A DNA stretch of 64,000 nucleotides. Source: Drosophila pseudoobscura. Its lineage: Eukaryota; Arthropoda; Insecta; Diptera; Drosophilidae. Each line of letters begins with the position of its first letter. Within the stretch, counting starts at the first letter, position 1. Both the position numbers and the translations under genes were made by a program. Shown here one piece after another: positions 49,514 to 60,641 of this stretch. Below the pieces are notes generated by a model. The model searched no databases, was not told the DNA's origin, and saw only the letters and a list, made by a program, of their open reading frames with translations. The stretch spans positions 3,720,001-3,784,000 of the forward strand of contig NC_046683.1 of the NCBI RefSeq assembly GCF_009870125.1. The letters run 5' to 3'.

Positions 49514-52209
49514 CTAGTGATTGACACCCTTGCGCTCCTGGATGTGGTCCAGATTGAAGCTGTTGGTGCCGCGCAGCTTAGTCTCCAAATTATTGGAGGA
49601 CACATCAGTCCAGAGATGGCTGACAGCCAGCTCGGCATCGCTCTTGGCAAAGGCAGTGGCCTCATCGATTTCTTTGCGCACCTTCAGATCGATCGCCTAA
49701 AAAGAAAAGCGCATTAAGCCAGGATAACACACACGGAGACACGCCTATAAACCCCACCTTGACTTCGTCGGTGGTGATGAGACCCAGCTCAATGCACAAT
49801 TCCTTGAAGGATGTGATGGGATCACGCTTTTGGCGCACCTCCTGGATTTCCTCGCGGGTACGGTACGAGGTGCCCGGATCAGACATGGAATGGCCCGAGT
49901 ACCGATACGTGTTCGTCTCCATCACCAGGGGCCCGACGGTGTTCACGTAGTTGATGGCAAACTCTGTGGCACTGCGCACGGCCAGCACGTCCATGCCGTC
50001 CACCCAGATGCCGGGCAAGGCGTCGCCGCGGGTGTAGTAGTCCGTGTTGCAGGAGGCACGCTCCGAGCTGGTGCCCATGCCTGCCAATAATGCCGTATCG
50101 ATTGATTACAGAATCCTCCTTCACAGAGAATCGCATCTGAATGCTGTATCACTTACCATAGTTGTTGTTCTCACAGACAAAGATCACGGGCAACTTCCAC
50201 AGATAGGCCATGTTGTAGGCCTCGAACACCTGACCCTGATTGGCGGCACCATCGCCGTAGAGGGCCAGGCACATGCCGCCGTTGCCCTTGTACTTGCAGG
50301 CCAGACCCACGCCAGTGCCGAGCGGCACTTGGGCGCCAACGATGCCATTGCCGCCGAAGAAATTCGGGGCATACATATGCATGGAGCCGCCCTTGCCGCG
50401 GGCACAGCCACTCTGGGCGCCGGTCAGCTCGGCAAGAACACCGATGGGCGAGACGCCCATCAGATATGTCCAGCCATGGACACGGTATGCGGAAATGATG
50501 TTGTCCACATCTCGCATGGCCGCCTTCATGCCAACAGCGCAGGCCTCCTGTCCGGAATACAGATGACAGAAGCCACGAATGATCTTCTCCTTGTAGAGAT
50601 TGCCGGCCGCCGTCTCAATGCGTCGGATCGTCTGCATTTGTGTATAGTACTTGAGCGCCTCATCCTTGGTCAGTTTTACTTCGGTGGCCGGTCCTTCGTC
50701 CAAGCGATGCAGCTTGAAGGGCTGCAAAAAGATGCCAATGCGAAACGGTCAAGAATGGTATTTCTCGGGGAAAATAAGAAAAAGGTATTATGGTATCATC
50801 GAAGAGACTTTCTCTTTGGGAGACCAAAGCTATCTGATAAAGAATTTAGATGGCTGTCATATACTATAGAACGTTTACTAAAACCTTTAATTGGCCTGGA
50901 TATTCTGCATTTAAATTACTCAAAAAACTAGGGGAGTGGCCCATTAAGGCATTTTCCAAATTACGAATTTCTTCAGCTCAAATTTAGCCTTTTCTATGAT
51001 CAATCATGATCATGATTCGCGATGTACATATATCAACCTTTTAAAGAGCTATGTTAAACTCTACATAATATTGCTAGAATTTGAATAATTAGATAAGAAG
51101 AAGAATAAATAATAAATACCTATGTTTTGGATATAATTTCAGTACCAAAAATTCCAAAATAGTTAACTGTTATGCAAAAGCAACTGCATTCTGATTAATT
51201 TATCAATTAGTTATCGAGCGTTCTTATGCTTCCTGCAAAATATTAATACCTACTCAGATCCTGACGATATTTGTGCCATATACATATATGTATCTTAAAA
51301 ACCGTGAACAAATTTCTAATAGCACACAAAATTTGGCATAGAATAAGAAATATATAGAAATCCCTTATGAGTTTGGATGATTGATGCCACCTTCTGGGTA
51401 GGTGAACATTCGAATGTATGAGTGAAGGGATGGCCTGATAAGAGGGAGGTGTAAACAGCACAAGATCCAATCAGGGATAGAAAGAGACAGAGTGATGCTG
51501 ATATGGTGCTTTGCTGTGCGGTGCGTGTCGTCTCCCCGTCTCGGTCACGCAGCGGCCACGCAAAAAGCAGCGCGCGTCGTGACCTTGATCATTTTGAAAA
51601 TTGACGGAAGGCATTGCCGGTTAACGGTGAGAGCATTGTGTGTATGTCAATGCAACCCTGTGCACTCACACACACCAGAACACGCACACACACACACACA
51701 CACACACTTTTGTTATCTGGTAGTAAAGCGCATTATGTAATACGTTGGTGATTTCAATTTGATTTAATTTCCGTCGATCCTCCAACACTTACGCGATTCA
51801 CTTGCACCGTAGCCTCCGTGGCATAGTTGTTGGTTTTGGCCACGCCAGCCTGTGCTGCATTCTGGAATAGACCGAAAAATGATGATGAATAACCTCGACA
51901 GATGTTTAGGCTTAGCTGTTGATGATGATGCTGCCGTTGCTGCTGCTGCTGCTGCCGCTGTCGATGATGATGATTATGATGTTGCAGCCGCACTGTCCAG
52001 TGATTGCTGTTGTTGCCGCCACTTGTGCTAATGCATTTCTTTGTTGTGTGTTTTTGGTATTGTTGTTGCTGCTGTTGTTGTTTTTGTAGTGTTTGCTTTT
52101 GCTCGAGATTAGTGATAACAACGCTGGGGTTAGTGACAGGATTACGTACTTTTTGCAATTGCTTAACAATAAGTGGGAGTTCGCTAACGCGTGACAGAGT
52201 ACGCAACAT
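49514..52209 (-). CDS. Pdha: pyruvate dehydrogenase E1 component subunit alpha, mitochondrial
   Basis: E1-alpha of the PDH complex, converting pyruvate toward acetyl-CoA in the mitochondrial matrix. Four exons join in phase: 52209-51793, 50721-50157, 50080-49758 and 49696-49514, giving 495 aa. Exon 1 (139 aa) starts [20 protein letters not shown] and ends ATVQVNR; it carries a long Gln/His-rich insert. The catalytic core starts [10 protein letters not shown]. Visible motifs are [23 protein letters not shown] (about 295-309) with ENNN near 324, the site-3 serine in MGTSSERAS (about 332), and the phosphorylation loop [16 protein letters not shown] (serines about 392 and 399), the target of PDH kinase in animals. 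The C-terminus ends [10 protein letters not shown]. Donors and acceptors are all GT-AG. Called Pdha because the core matches fly and human PDHA closely; the shorter-tail copy with intact site 3 is the ordinary somatic gene. Confidence 0.96.
50722..51792 (-). other. first intron of Pdha
   Basis: A 1071-nt intron between a GTAAGT donor and a TTTTTGCAG acceptor. It contains a CA run at about 51683-51706. Nothing else was recognised. Confidence 0.8.
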
Positions 52210-52286
52210 TTTTCGGCAAGACGATTTCGCTAAAACTGGTTAAAAAAATTCGACTAAGGGGCTTAACGCGATCGAGCTATAACTAT

Positions 52287-53430
52287 ATGTGGATCAAGCT
52301 GGCTGTCTCTGTCTATCACGCACTGAGCACACCGCACTGCCGGGCCGTCGTTGTAAGTGTTAAACAAAAAAATTAGATTAGTTTATCAATTTTTCTATTG
52401 CTCTTTCTTGTTCGCGTAACAGCTAGTGGTGGGTGGACCATCGATGGCCCGCAGCGATATGCGCAAGTGGAACTATCGATGGCGGATTTGCATACATGCC
52501 GATGTATCAATTGGAGCACAATGTGTGGGTGGCGTTATCGTTTGCGGGCGATTTGTGATTACCCCATTATCCCAGGTATGGCTGGAAGCACAGATCTCAA
52601 CGAACTTTCTGCAGAAAAACAAACCTTTAACCTTTCTCCAAACATAAAAACACATTCTCATCCCGGTCTCAAAGATGTAGTTTTATTTCACATTAAAGAT
52701 CTCAATGTCAGTTACCAAAACCGTTTCCGCTAACGTGCGAACCATGAAAAAAGGTGTATATTCAGTTCCATAAGTATACGGTCTGGAATTGGACTTATTG
52801 TTGCTACTGATCCAGTACCCGATGCCAACAGAGCAAAAAGAGTAAATAACCGTTTCGAAGAATTTCGATATTTTGGTTCGATAGCCACGGAACTTTTCCG
52901 AAATCAGCCAGCCCTGTTGAAAGTACACCCACTTGTAATACTGGTAGATGCAGGGTTGAGTTTCCGGGCGCGCCAGTTGGCACAGTTCAAAACAAGGCAC
53001 ATTCCCTGACTATTATAGCAATTCAAGTGCTGTACGATTAAATCATATTGGACCTGCCACAAATTTACCGCCCCACCTTGAATCAGAGCTGGACCCGCAA
53101 TAAATATACCACTGGAAGATGTACAAATAAGTGACGCGCGCAGAGTGGGGCTCGAGCTCGAGGACTTACAGTCGAGCGCCGCTTTGCGCGCGTCTGTTTT
53201 TATTTCAGTTAAAATGTACATTTCGTATTTTATATGTATTCTTTCCCGTGCGCCAGGCTCTTCTGGTTGCCGGCGGCACGTATATGTTTGGGGTTGTGCT
53301 TAAATTTAGCTATCTTTCTACACCGAAAGATCATCAATTTGTGTGTTGCTTTTTGTTGGGGCTAATGCGGCAAATGTTACAATCGTGTTTGAGGCGAAAC
53401 CCCCAGTTGTCTTACTGTTGTAGCCAATAA
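52287..53430 (+). pseudogene. degenerate serine-protease-like (trypsin-fold) N-terminal fragment
   Basis: Three plus-strand pieces can be joined in phase: 52287-52352 (possible signal exon, MWIKLAVSV start), 52423-52575 and 53257-53430. Exon 2 begins LVVGGPSMARSD, matching the activation-site IVGG pattern, and continues AQCVGGVIVCGRFVITPLSQ, which matches the CGGSLI..xxVLTAAHC region with the catalytic His and its Cys lost. Exon 3 starts ALLVAGGTYMFG, like the strand after the His loop. A +2 frame of the same exon reads NVTIVFEAKPPVVL, like the DIALL region, so a frameshift probably breaks it. Stops follow at once, then AATAAA at 53426-53431 and 53439-53444. The ATG lies only 77 bp from the divergent Pdha ATG, so exon 1 may instead be Pdha 5' UTR. 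The similarity is pattern-based; it may be a pseudogene or a fast-evolving non-catalytic homologue. Confidence 0.35.
52683..53221 (-). CDS. hypothetical protein resembling a serine-protease C-terminal half, nested antisense
   Basis: Not firmly recognised. It lies antisense inside the presumed 681-nt intron of the plus-strand protease-like fragment. From an ATG at 53221 the frame runs through ASLICTSSSGIFIAGPALIQ; a GTGGGG donor and a CAG acceptor about 71 nt later would join it to NVPCFELCQLARPETQPCIY and QYYKWVYFQQG, ending at TAA (52683-52685), which overlaps an AATAAA (52682-52687). The LIC..GIFIAG.. and P.IYQYYKWV patterns resemble the PLVC..LVG and PGVYxxVxxYxxWI regions of trypsin-like proteins. 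No GDSGG is visible, so it would not be catalytic. About 75 basic and aromatic residues follow that trypsins lack. It is incomplete as a protease: the N-terminal half is absent on this strand. Confidence 0.35.
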
Positions 53431-53706
53431 AATAGGCTAATAAATATCTATACATACAATTTTTAGCTTAAGAATGAATAACTATCCTGAACTTTTCCTT
53501 CTTACCATACATCACCATACTTCGCAACATAAATCCTCGAAACTACCTCGAAACTTTGAAAAATTGTGATTTTGGGAGTAGACGATTAAGATTTTACGCT
53601 TACAAAAAAAAAGTATTGTGAACATTAAGATTACGAATTTATGTGTGGGGTCGGTGTGGGGGGGGCCACTGCATTTGCTGGATACCAGCGATAGCCGGCA
53701 CGTCCT

Positions 53707-55004
<1,298 letters not shown>

Positions 55005-55251
55005 TCATTTCTTGTCTCAATTTTTGCGTTTTTGCTGCTGCTGCACGTGCCTCTTCTTCTTGCTTTTAAACACTGCATCCCTGTGGTTCGCGGTTTGTCT
55101 TTTCAATGTTGTTTTTTATTTTGGTTACACTTTCCGCCTTACCTCTGACCGGTCTGAAACTGAAAATTAGCTGGCTTGGCCTCTGTGTTTTGTCAAAAAT
55201 TGTTTGTTTGGGCAAAAATTGGCTCGCTTGGCACACGTGAAAAAATTTGAG

Positions 55252-55262
55252 TAGTGTGACCG
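55252..55262 (-). promoter_or_regulatory. Motif 1 core-promoter element (M1BP type) of wds
   Basis: CGGTCACACTA on the minus strand matches the fly Motif 1 consensus YGGTCACACTR, typical of constitutive genes. It lies 326 bp upstream of the wds ATG on the same strand, next to ACGGTCTGA and AATATACCG-rich DNA that recurs at about 56637-56665. No TATA box was seen. Confidence 0.65.
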
Positions 55263-55319
55263 CGGAGGAGAAATACGGTCTGACTCTCCGAAATATACCG
55301 AAAAATACCGTAAATATAC

Positions 55320-56962
55320 TGACGAATTCAAGTTATATTTTACATATTCCTCGTTTTTTATCTTCCGTTGAATATTACTAACTATATGGAACATTTAGCC
55401 ATGCCCACATAATTTTATACGATTGATGAATCAATTTTCTACATAACTGGATAGTTTTTTGTCCTTACTTTGATTGTATTTGGCTAAAACAAGGCAATAA
55501 CAAAGTAGTTCCAAAAAAAAACAGTCGCAATGTTGTTGGTATTTAAAGACATGATGCGTGTATAGGCCTTTGTACACCCTACTTCGCTAATTTTGTATGA
55601 AGATCAAACGTAATTTATTAAGACCTTTTCTCAAATTGATATTCTTTAGACATATTCAAGTACCTTATTAGTATCTTGTATATATTTATCTCGATCCTGA
55701 TACCTACTGAGCCTTGGAAGACAAACGTATTCATAATTCTATAACATCCATTTCCCCCAGGGTATGTGTGCATGGAATGGGACTCATTGTTGTGAACCGG
55801 CTATGACGACTAATTCTTGGTTAATCTTTCTTCCGTCGAATATTCCCAGCTATATAGATCTCTTATTTCTGCCCAGATAATTGTGTATGATTGCTGAAGC
55901 AATTTTGATCAAGATTAACTATATTTAAGTACTTGCATGTTTTTTGTTTTGACAAAAACACGATTTCAACAAAAATGTTCAATAGTCGCAGGTTGTGACG
56001 TCAATGTTGCTGGTATTTGCAGACTCATTTGTTGTCAACCAGGGTATGGGCGTTTGTATACCCTATTTCGTGAATATTATATAATGATACTGTTTTCCAA
56101 GCTGCTTTCAAATGTAATTAATAAAGGCCTTGTTTTAGATTGCATTTTTTTGGTCTATTCATGCATTTGATTAGGTGTTTGTATATAAATCCTGATCCCA
56201 GTACCAGTTCATTGTCTCTGTAGACCGACGATGAGCTGCAAAATATCGTTTAAAACAGCGACTATCTAGTTTTTGCATTAATTAGAGCCTGGAATGACAC
56301 ACATTTCCGCAATTCTTTATCATCCATTTCCCCAGGGTATGTGTGCATGGAATTAGCAACATGTTTGTGTTTGGAATGGGACTCATCTGTTGCGAACCGG
56401 GTATTGCCAAATCCGGATATTTCAAGCTATATAGAGTTTTCAGCTTTGCCCACTTAGCTTTATCCCATAGATAAATGCATTTTTTACAAGATTGCTTCTT
56501 TTAATTACCTTTATGTATTTTATTTTGACCAAAAAACGGTTTTCAAGTAAATGTTGCCGCAACATTTGTGTATGGAATGAGACTCATTGCTGTCAACCGG
56601 TTATTACCGATTCTACCCGATTCAAATAAATACCAAAATATACGGTCTCATTTTCAAAATATACCGAGTGGTGCGCGCCAAATCTAACTTTTTTGAATGT
56701 GAGCGACAAGGATTTAAATGTTGTCAACCGGGCCTTTATCTATGCCCACATAATTTTATACGATTAATGAATCAATTTTCTACTTAACTAGCCAGTTTTT
56801 AGTCCTTGCTTTTATTGTATTTTGACTAAACAAGGTTTAAGCAAAATAGTTCCACAAAAAAACAGTTGCAATGTCGCTGGAATTTGAATCCTGATACCTA
56901 CGGAGCCTTGGGATGACAAACATATTCTCAATTCTATAACATCCATTTCCCCCAGGGTATGC
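55320..56962. repeat. four diverged tandem copies of a unit next to the wds promoter
   Basis: Matching blocks recur in the same order. GCCCA(C/G)-(A/T)TAATTTTATACGATT-like starts lie at 55403, 55871, 56448 and 56744. The block around ACATCCATTTCCCCCAGGGT recurs at about 55745, 56322 and 56939. A GGAATGGGACTCAT block is at about 55774, 56371 and (as GGAATGAGACTCAT) 56574. ATACGGTCT..AATATACCG occurs at 55275 and 56640. Copies differ by many substitutions and indels, and copies 3 and 4 are partial. They look like old tandem duplications rather than a recognised transposon. Confidence 0.75.
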
Positions 56963-57172
56963 AAAATGTTGTCGAACAGTGCTGGCCCATACAAATTGAA
57001 TTGCCAGCAGCATAACACGTAAGAAAACGTAAGTGAGTATGGATGTGACAGTCAAAAGCTGTTTGAAATAACTGTCGACTAAGCAGCCATACAATAAAGC
57101 GATCCCCATCCTGGACCCTCTCAGCCCTTGCTCAAGCATCAAATACAGTTTGTACATACATATTAATTTCAT
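56837..57172 (-). CDS. hypothetical hydrophobic protein or exon (111 aa), doubtful
   Basis: An open frame from ATG 57172 (MKLICMYKLYLMLEQGLRG) to a stop at 56837, with hydrophobic runs (SILTYVFLRVMLLAIQFVW) suggesting one or two membrane segments. The frame stays open upstream through a Gln run but has no earlier ATG. Its 3' end lies in the tandem-repeat array. An AATAAA occurs at 56811-56816. No family recognised; it may be chance. Confidence 0.2.
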   Translation of the reverse strand: MKLICMYKLYLMLEQGLRGSRMGIALLYGCLVDSYFKQLLTVTSILTYVFLRVMLLAIQFVWASTVRQHFAYPGGNGCYRIENMFVIPRLRRYQDSNSSDIATVFLWNYFA

Positions 57173-57309
57173 GACAATTTCAATGATTTCGTTTATCCAC
57201 AGTCTCTGCTGTTGTTGCTGTTGCTGCGGCGATCGCCATCTACGATGTTCATCTGCTGCGTAGCCAAAGGGGGGGGCATTCGTCTCTGGTATCGCTGTGG
57301 CTGAGGCCC

Positions 57310-57631
57310 TTCTATATCTGTACAAACTTAGCTTGCTTTGGCAGCGGAACAACGCCTACATTTTTTCCTTTGACACCAAATTTGGCATTAGAATGTCCAC
57401 CGTTTGCTGCGTGTTGATGGGCTGCACTTAACGTGTAGGGATCTTGTAGAATTCTCGCATGACCTCTCACGCAAGAGCAATGCAAGATCGCCACACGCAG
57501 AACCGAAGCCCATCAAAACGGAGCAAGCCGTGGCTATCCTCCGGCCAAATCTGGTGTCAAACGGAAGAAATTGTTGACGTTGTAGCGCTCCAAGGCAAGC
57601 TAGGTGTATGCAGCTATAGAAGGTCCTTGCC
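57310..57631. repeat. imperfect inverted repeat, arms about 140 bp, loop about 30 nt
   Basis: The minus strand of about 57448-57310 and the plus strand of about 57480-57631 align along their length. Shared blocks, in order from the loop, are CAAGATC, GCCCATCAA, GCCAAAT(T/C)TGGTGTCAAA, GCAAGCTA and AGCTATAGAAGG/AGATATAGAAGG. By eye the arms are roughly three-quarters identical. A transcript on either strand would fold into a long hairpin. Confidence 0.75.
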
Positions 57632-57915
57632 CTTGCGAGTCCTTCTCATCCTTGCCCCCGCCCCTGTCGATCCTTCTTGCAGGGCGAGCCCCGCCCTTCA
57701 TGTCATTCGTGAAAACATTTGGCTTGTTGCTGGGTGGTGCCCCTGCGGATGCGGTGCAATTTGATCCGCGCGTTGCGTAAGCGAAGGCCTATGAAGGGAC
57801 GGACCGAGACCGAATACTCGTAAAATGGAAGAAAGAGAGCAAGAGATTCGTCTTACCCAAGTCGAAAAACCGATTTGTTTATTTATGCGTGCGAGTGCTG
57901 GGATATTTCATTCCA

Positions 57916-57947
57916 GGCGCTTAAATTAAGGATTTAATTTAAGCGCC
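57916..57947. repeat. perfect hairpin, 14-bp arms, 4-nt loop
   Basis: GGCGCTTAAATTAA, loop GGAT, then TTAATTTAAGCGCC, an exact inverted repeat. Confidence 0.9.
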
Positions 57948-60641
57948 CAGAAATTTCACAAGTACTCTCGAAAACTGCTTAGCTTGCCTTTAACCTTTCG
58001 CACTCGAATCAAAATTATGAAATGAAAATGGGTTCGGCTCGGATCTGCCTCTGCCAGTCCTGTACTAGAGATGGTCGCTTATCGGATCTTTCCAGAGGCT
58101 CACGAGTGCACGAGTGCTGTGACAAATTTCCAACACGAAAAACAGTAAACGCATCAATATTTTCCCACACTACATAGAACAGAAAATGATCGTGTATTCC
58201 ACCAGAATTCCAAGCACAGGGCAAGATAAACCTAAGACATATTTTTAAGAAAAATGGTGTTCCAGTAATGCGAATGCATATATCTTGAGCTCATACAGGC
58301 AGATTCGTGGCTTTTGCCATCAAAACAGTACATAAATATTTGTTAACCACTAAATGGTGCTATCTTAGGGTTGGGTCTCTTCATGAAAGCACATTTATTG
58401 AACTCATTTTTGGCCAACAACTAACCAGAGTTATTAGATTTACCTTTATTTGTGTTTGATCATTTCGTTTCTTTACAATTGCGATTTCGATATCGTTTTC
58501 CTGTTCGTTTTCCCCGATACATTTTAAAACTGTGTAATTCTATTTTCGGCTGTAGGATCTCTGTTGTCTCTTGTTTGTTTTTAAAAGTTAAGAACTGAAA
58601 AGTTAACAATCTTTAAAATTAGCTCTATTTGCTTGACTTAAACGTGTGTTGTTCCTTGGTAATGTAGTTACTCGTATTATTTAACTTTCATTGGGTGTCT
58701 TTTTTGTTTGTATTGCTGCTGTGCGTGCACGGGGTGAGGTGGCGATGGCCTCTTATAATCATTAATAAGTTAAGATTAAGTTACAATAATTGTGTTCATC
58801 TTGTTTTTAATTCAAAATCGAAAGGTACAATTTGTTGTTATTAATATTATTATTTGTAGGCAATTGATTTTAAGACAATTCACGTTTCACATTCGTAATT
58901 TCGTTTGTTTTTTTTTCGTCGTCGTTTTTAATGTTTATTTTGTTTAGTTTTAGTTTTTAGTTGATGGTTGTAAATATCTATTACTCTCTACGAAAATTAT
59001 GGCAAATTAAATTCGTTTCTTTTTGCATCAGCAGCAGCTCGTGTTTCGGCTTTAACACACAACAAGAACAAAAATCGACTGCAATTATTCAAATATACAT
59101 ACACATGTAGGTTTTTTGATTAAAAGTTTCTGCTTAAACAATTTAACAATGCCTAACAATAAACTTAATAGTAGATAAAATTCACCAATTGTGAGATATT
59201 GCACAGCTGCCTCCAACAACAACGACAACAACAACAACGAAATCGCTTCTCGAACAATTTGAAATTGTTAAATCATAATATCTTGAAGAAAGGCGGGACC
59301 TCCTCCAGAGCGAAAGAGATCTGTGTAAAAGTGTTTATGTGTGTGTGTGTGTGTAGTCGTTTGTTGAATATATAAAAAGATCAAGTTATAACAATTTTAA
59401 TATTGTTTCCTTAAAGTGATAGAGAGAGAGTCAGAGAGAGAGAGAGATAGATAGAGAATAGAGTGCGTGTGTGTATGCGAGTGAGGGAGAGAAATGCATT
59501 GCCTTCTTTGCTTGTTTTTTAGGCGGAATTAAGTTCCTCCTTAACCACCTACTTCTCCATTTTTTCCATTTCCATTCCCAATCCATATTTGAGCTTTAAC
59601 AATTTTCAATGATTCCTTGTTCTTTTCTTTTCTTTTAGTTTCTGTTTCTGTTCTCCTCATAGATTATATAAACAAATTCAACATTGTATGCACTCGTATG
59701 CCTGTTATTACATATAACATATGACTGGTTTTTTCCGTCTGTTTGTCTTGTCAAATTAGCACTTTAGCTCCAAATACTTGTCATATATGTATCTTGTATG
59801 TATGTATGTATGTATGTATGTATATAATCGTTAATATAATTATCGTAATTGTTATTATTCTTGTAGATTGCAATTAACATTTCCTTCCCCATTTCTTATG
59901 AATTGAATGTATATTTCGTTATATATGTATGTATAATTATGCTATAAATATCATCTTCATTGAGTGTCTGTCAAATTTGTCTGTTTCAAAGTTTCAAAAT
60001 CAGTTTGCAATTATAGCTATAGAATTGAAATAGGGTTTTGTTTTGGTTTGGGTTTGGTTTGGTTTCTTTCTGGTTTGTTGTTTGACTCTGGTTCTCTGGC
60101 TAAAAGCATCGTCTCTAAATTAGTAAAATAATTTAGTGTAGACTACTGCTACGGCTATTCCCTCCGCATGTCCACACACTACCTATGCCTACTATACGTA
60201 TTGCTATGTATACATATATGTAGATGTAGGCATACCTATTGTACGTGTGCATGCATGTACATATGTGTATTGCTAATGTGGTACCGGCTACAAGGTTGCA
60301 TCTACTCCACATGCAACTAGTACATTTGTTACCTGCCCCCAGCTTACAGACTATATTCATCATAAGATATATGTTGTGTACGGGGAGTCGTGTGTTCACT
60401 TGTTGCTTGTTTTCTGCTCTCTGCTTTCTTGCGTCCTCAATCCGGAATAGATCAAAATGCATTGTGAAGTTAGGGGTATTCAGGACCAAGGTCAAATGCA
60501 CAACAATACAAATGCACTGAATAAATTTCAATACGAACTATAAATAATATTTAAGGTTTTTGTTTTTAATGGTTGGCTCGCTGTTTTGTTTGACTCGCCT
60601 CACTAGCAACGCTTTAATTTGGTTTCAGTTTGGTGTTGGGT
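57948..60641 (-). other. probable long 3' UTR of the SPIN90 gene plus downstream DNA
   Basis: An AT-rich stretch without coding sequence downstream of the SPIN90 stop. A minus-strand AATAAA at 58394-58399 would give a 3' UTR of about 2.25 kb; other T-rich sites could serve. It contains GT and GA repeats (59340-59355, 59419-59455) and a GTAT run (about 59796-59823). Confidence 0.4.
59796..59823. repeat. GTAT tetranucleotide microsatellite
   Basis: About seven head-to-tail GTAT units. Confidence 0.9.

Noticed and set aside
50044..50931. 295-codon plus-strand open frame
   Set aside because: Antisense shadow of Pdha exons 2-3 running into the intron.
53131..53170. A 58-nt GTAAGT...TTCCAG intron on the minus strand in the nested protease-like gene
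   Set aside because: Splice sites look good, but using it shifts the ATG-led frame into an early stop, and the unspliced frame fits the protease pattern better.
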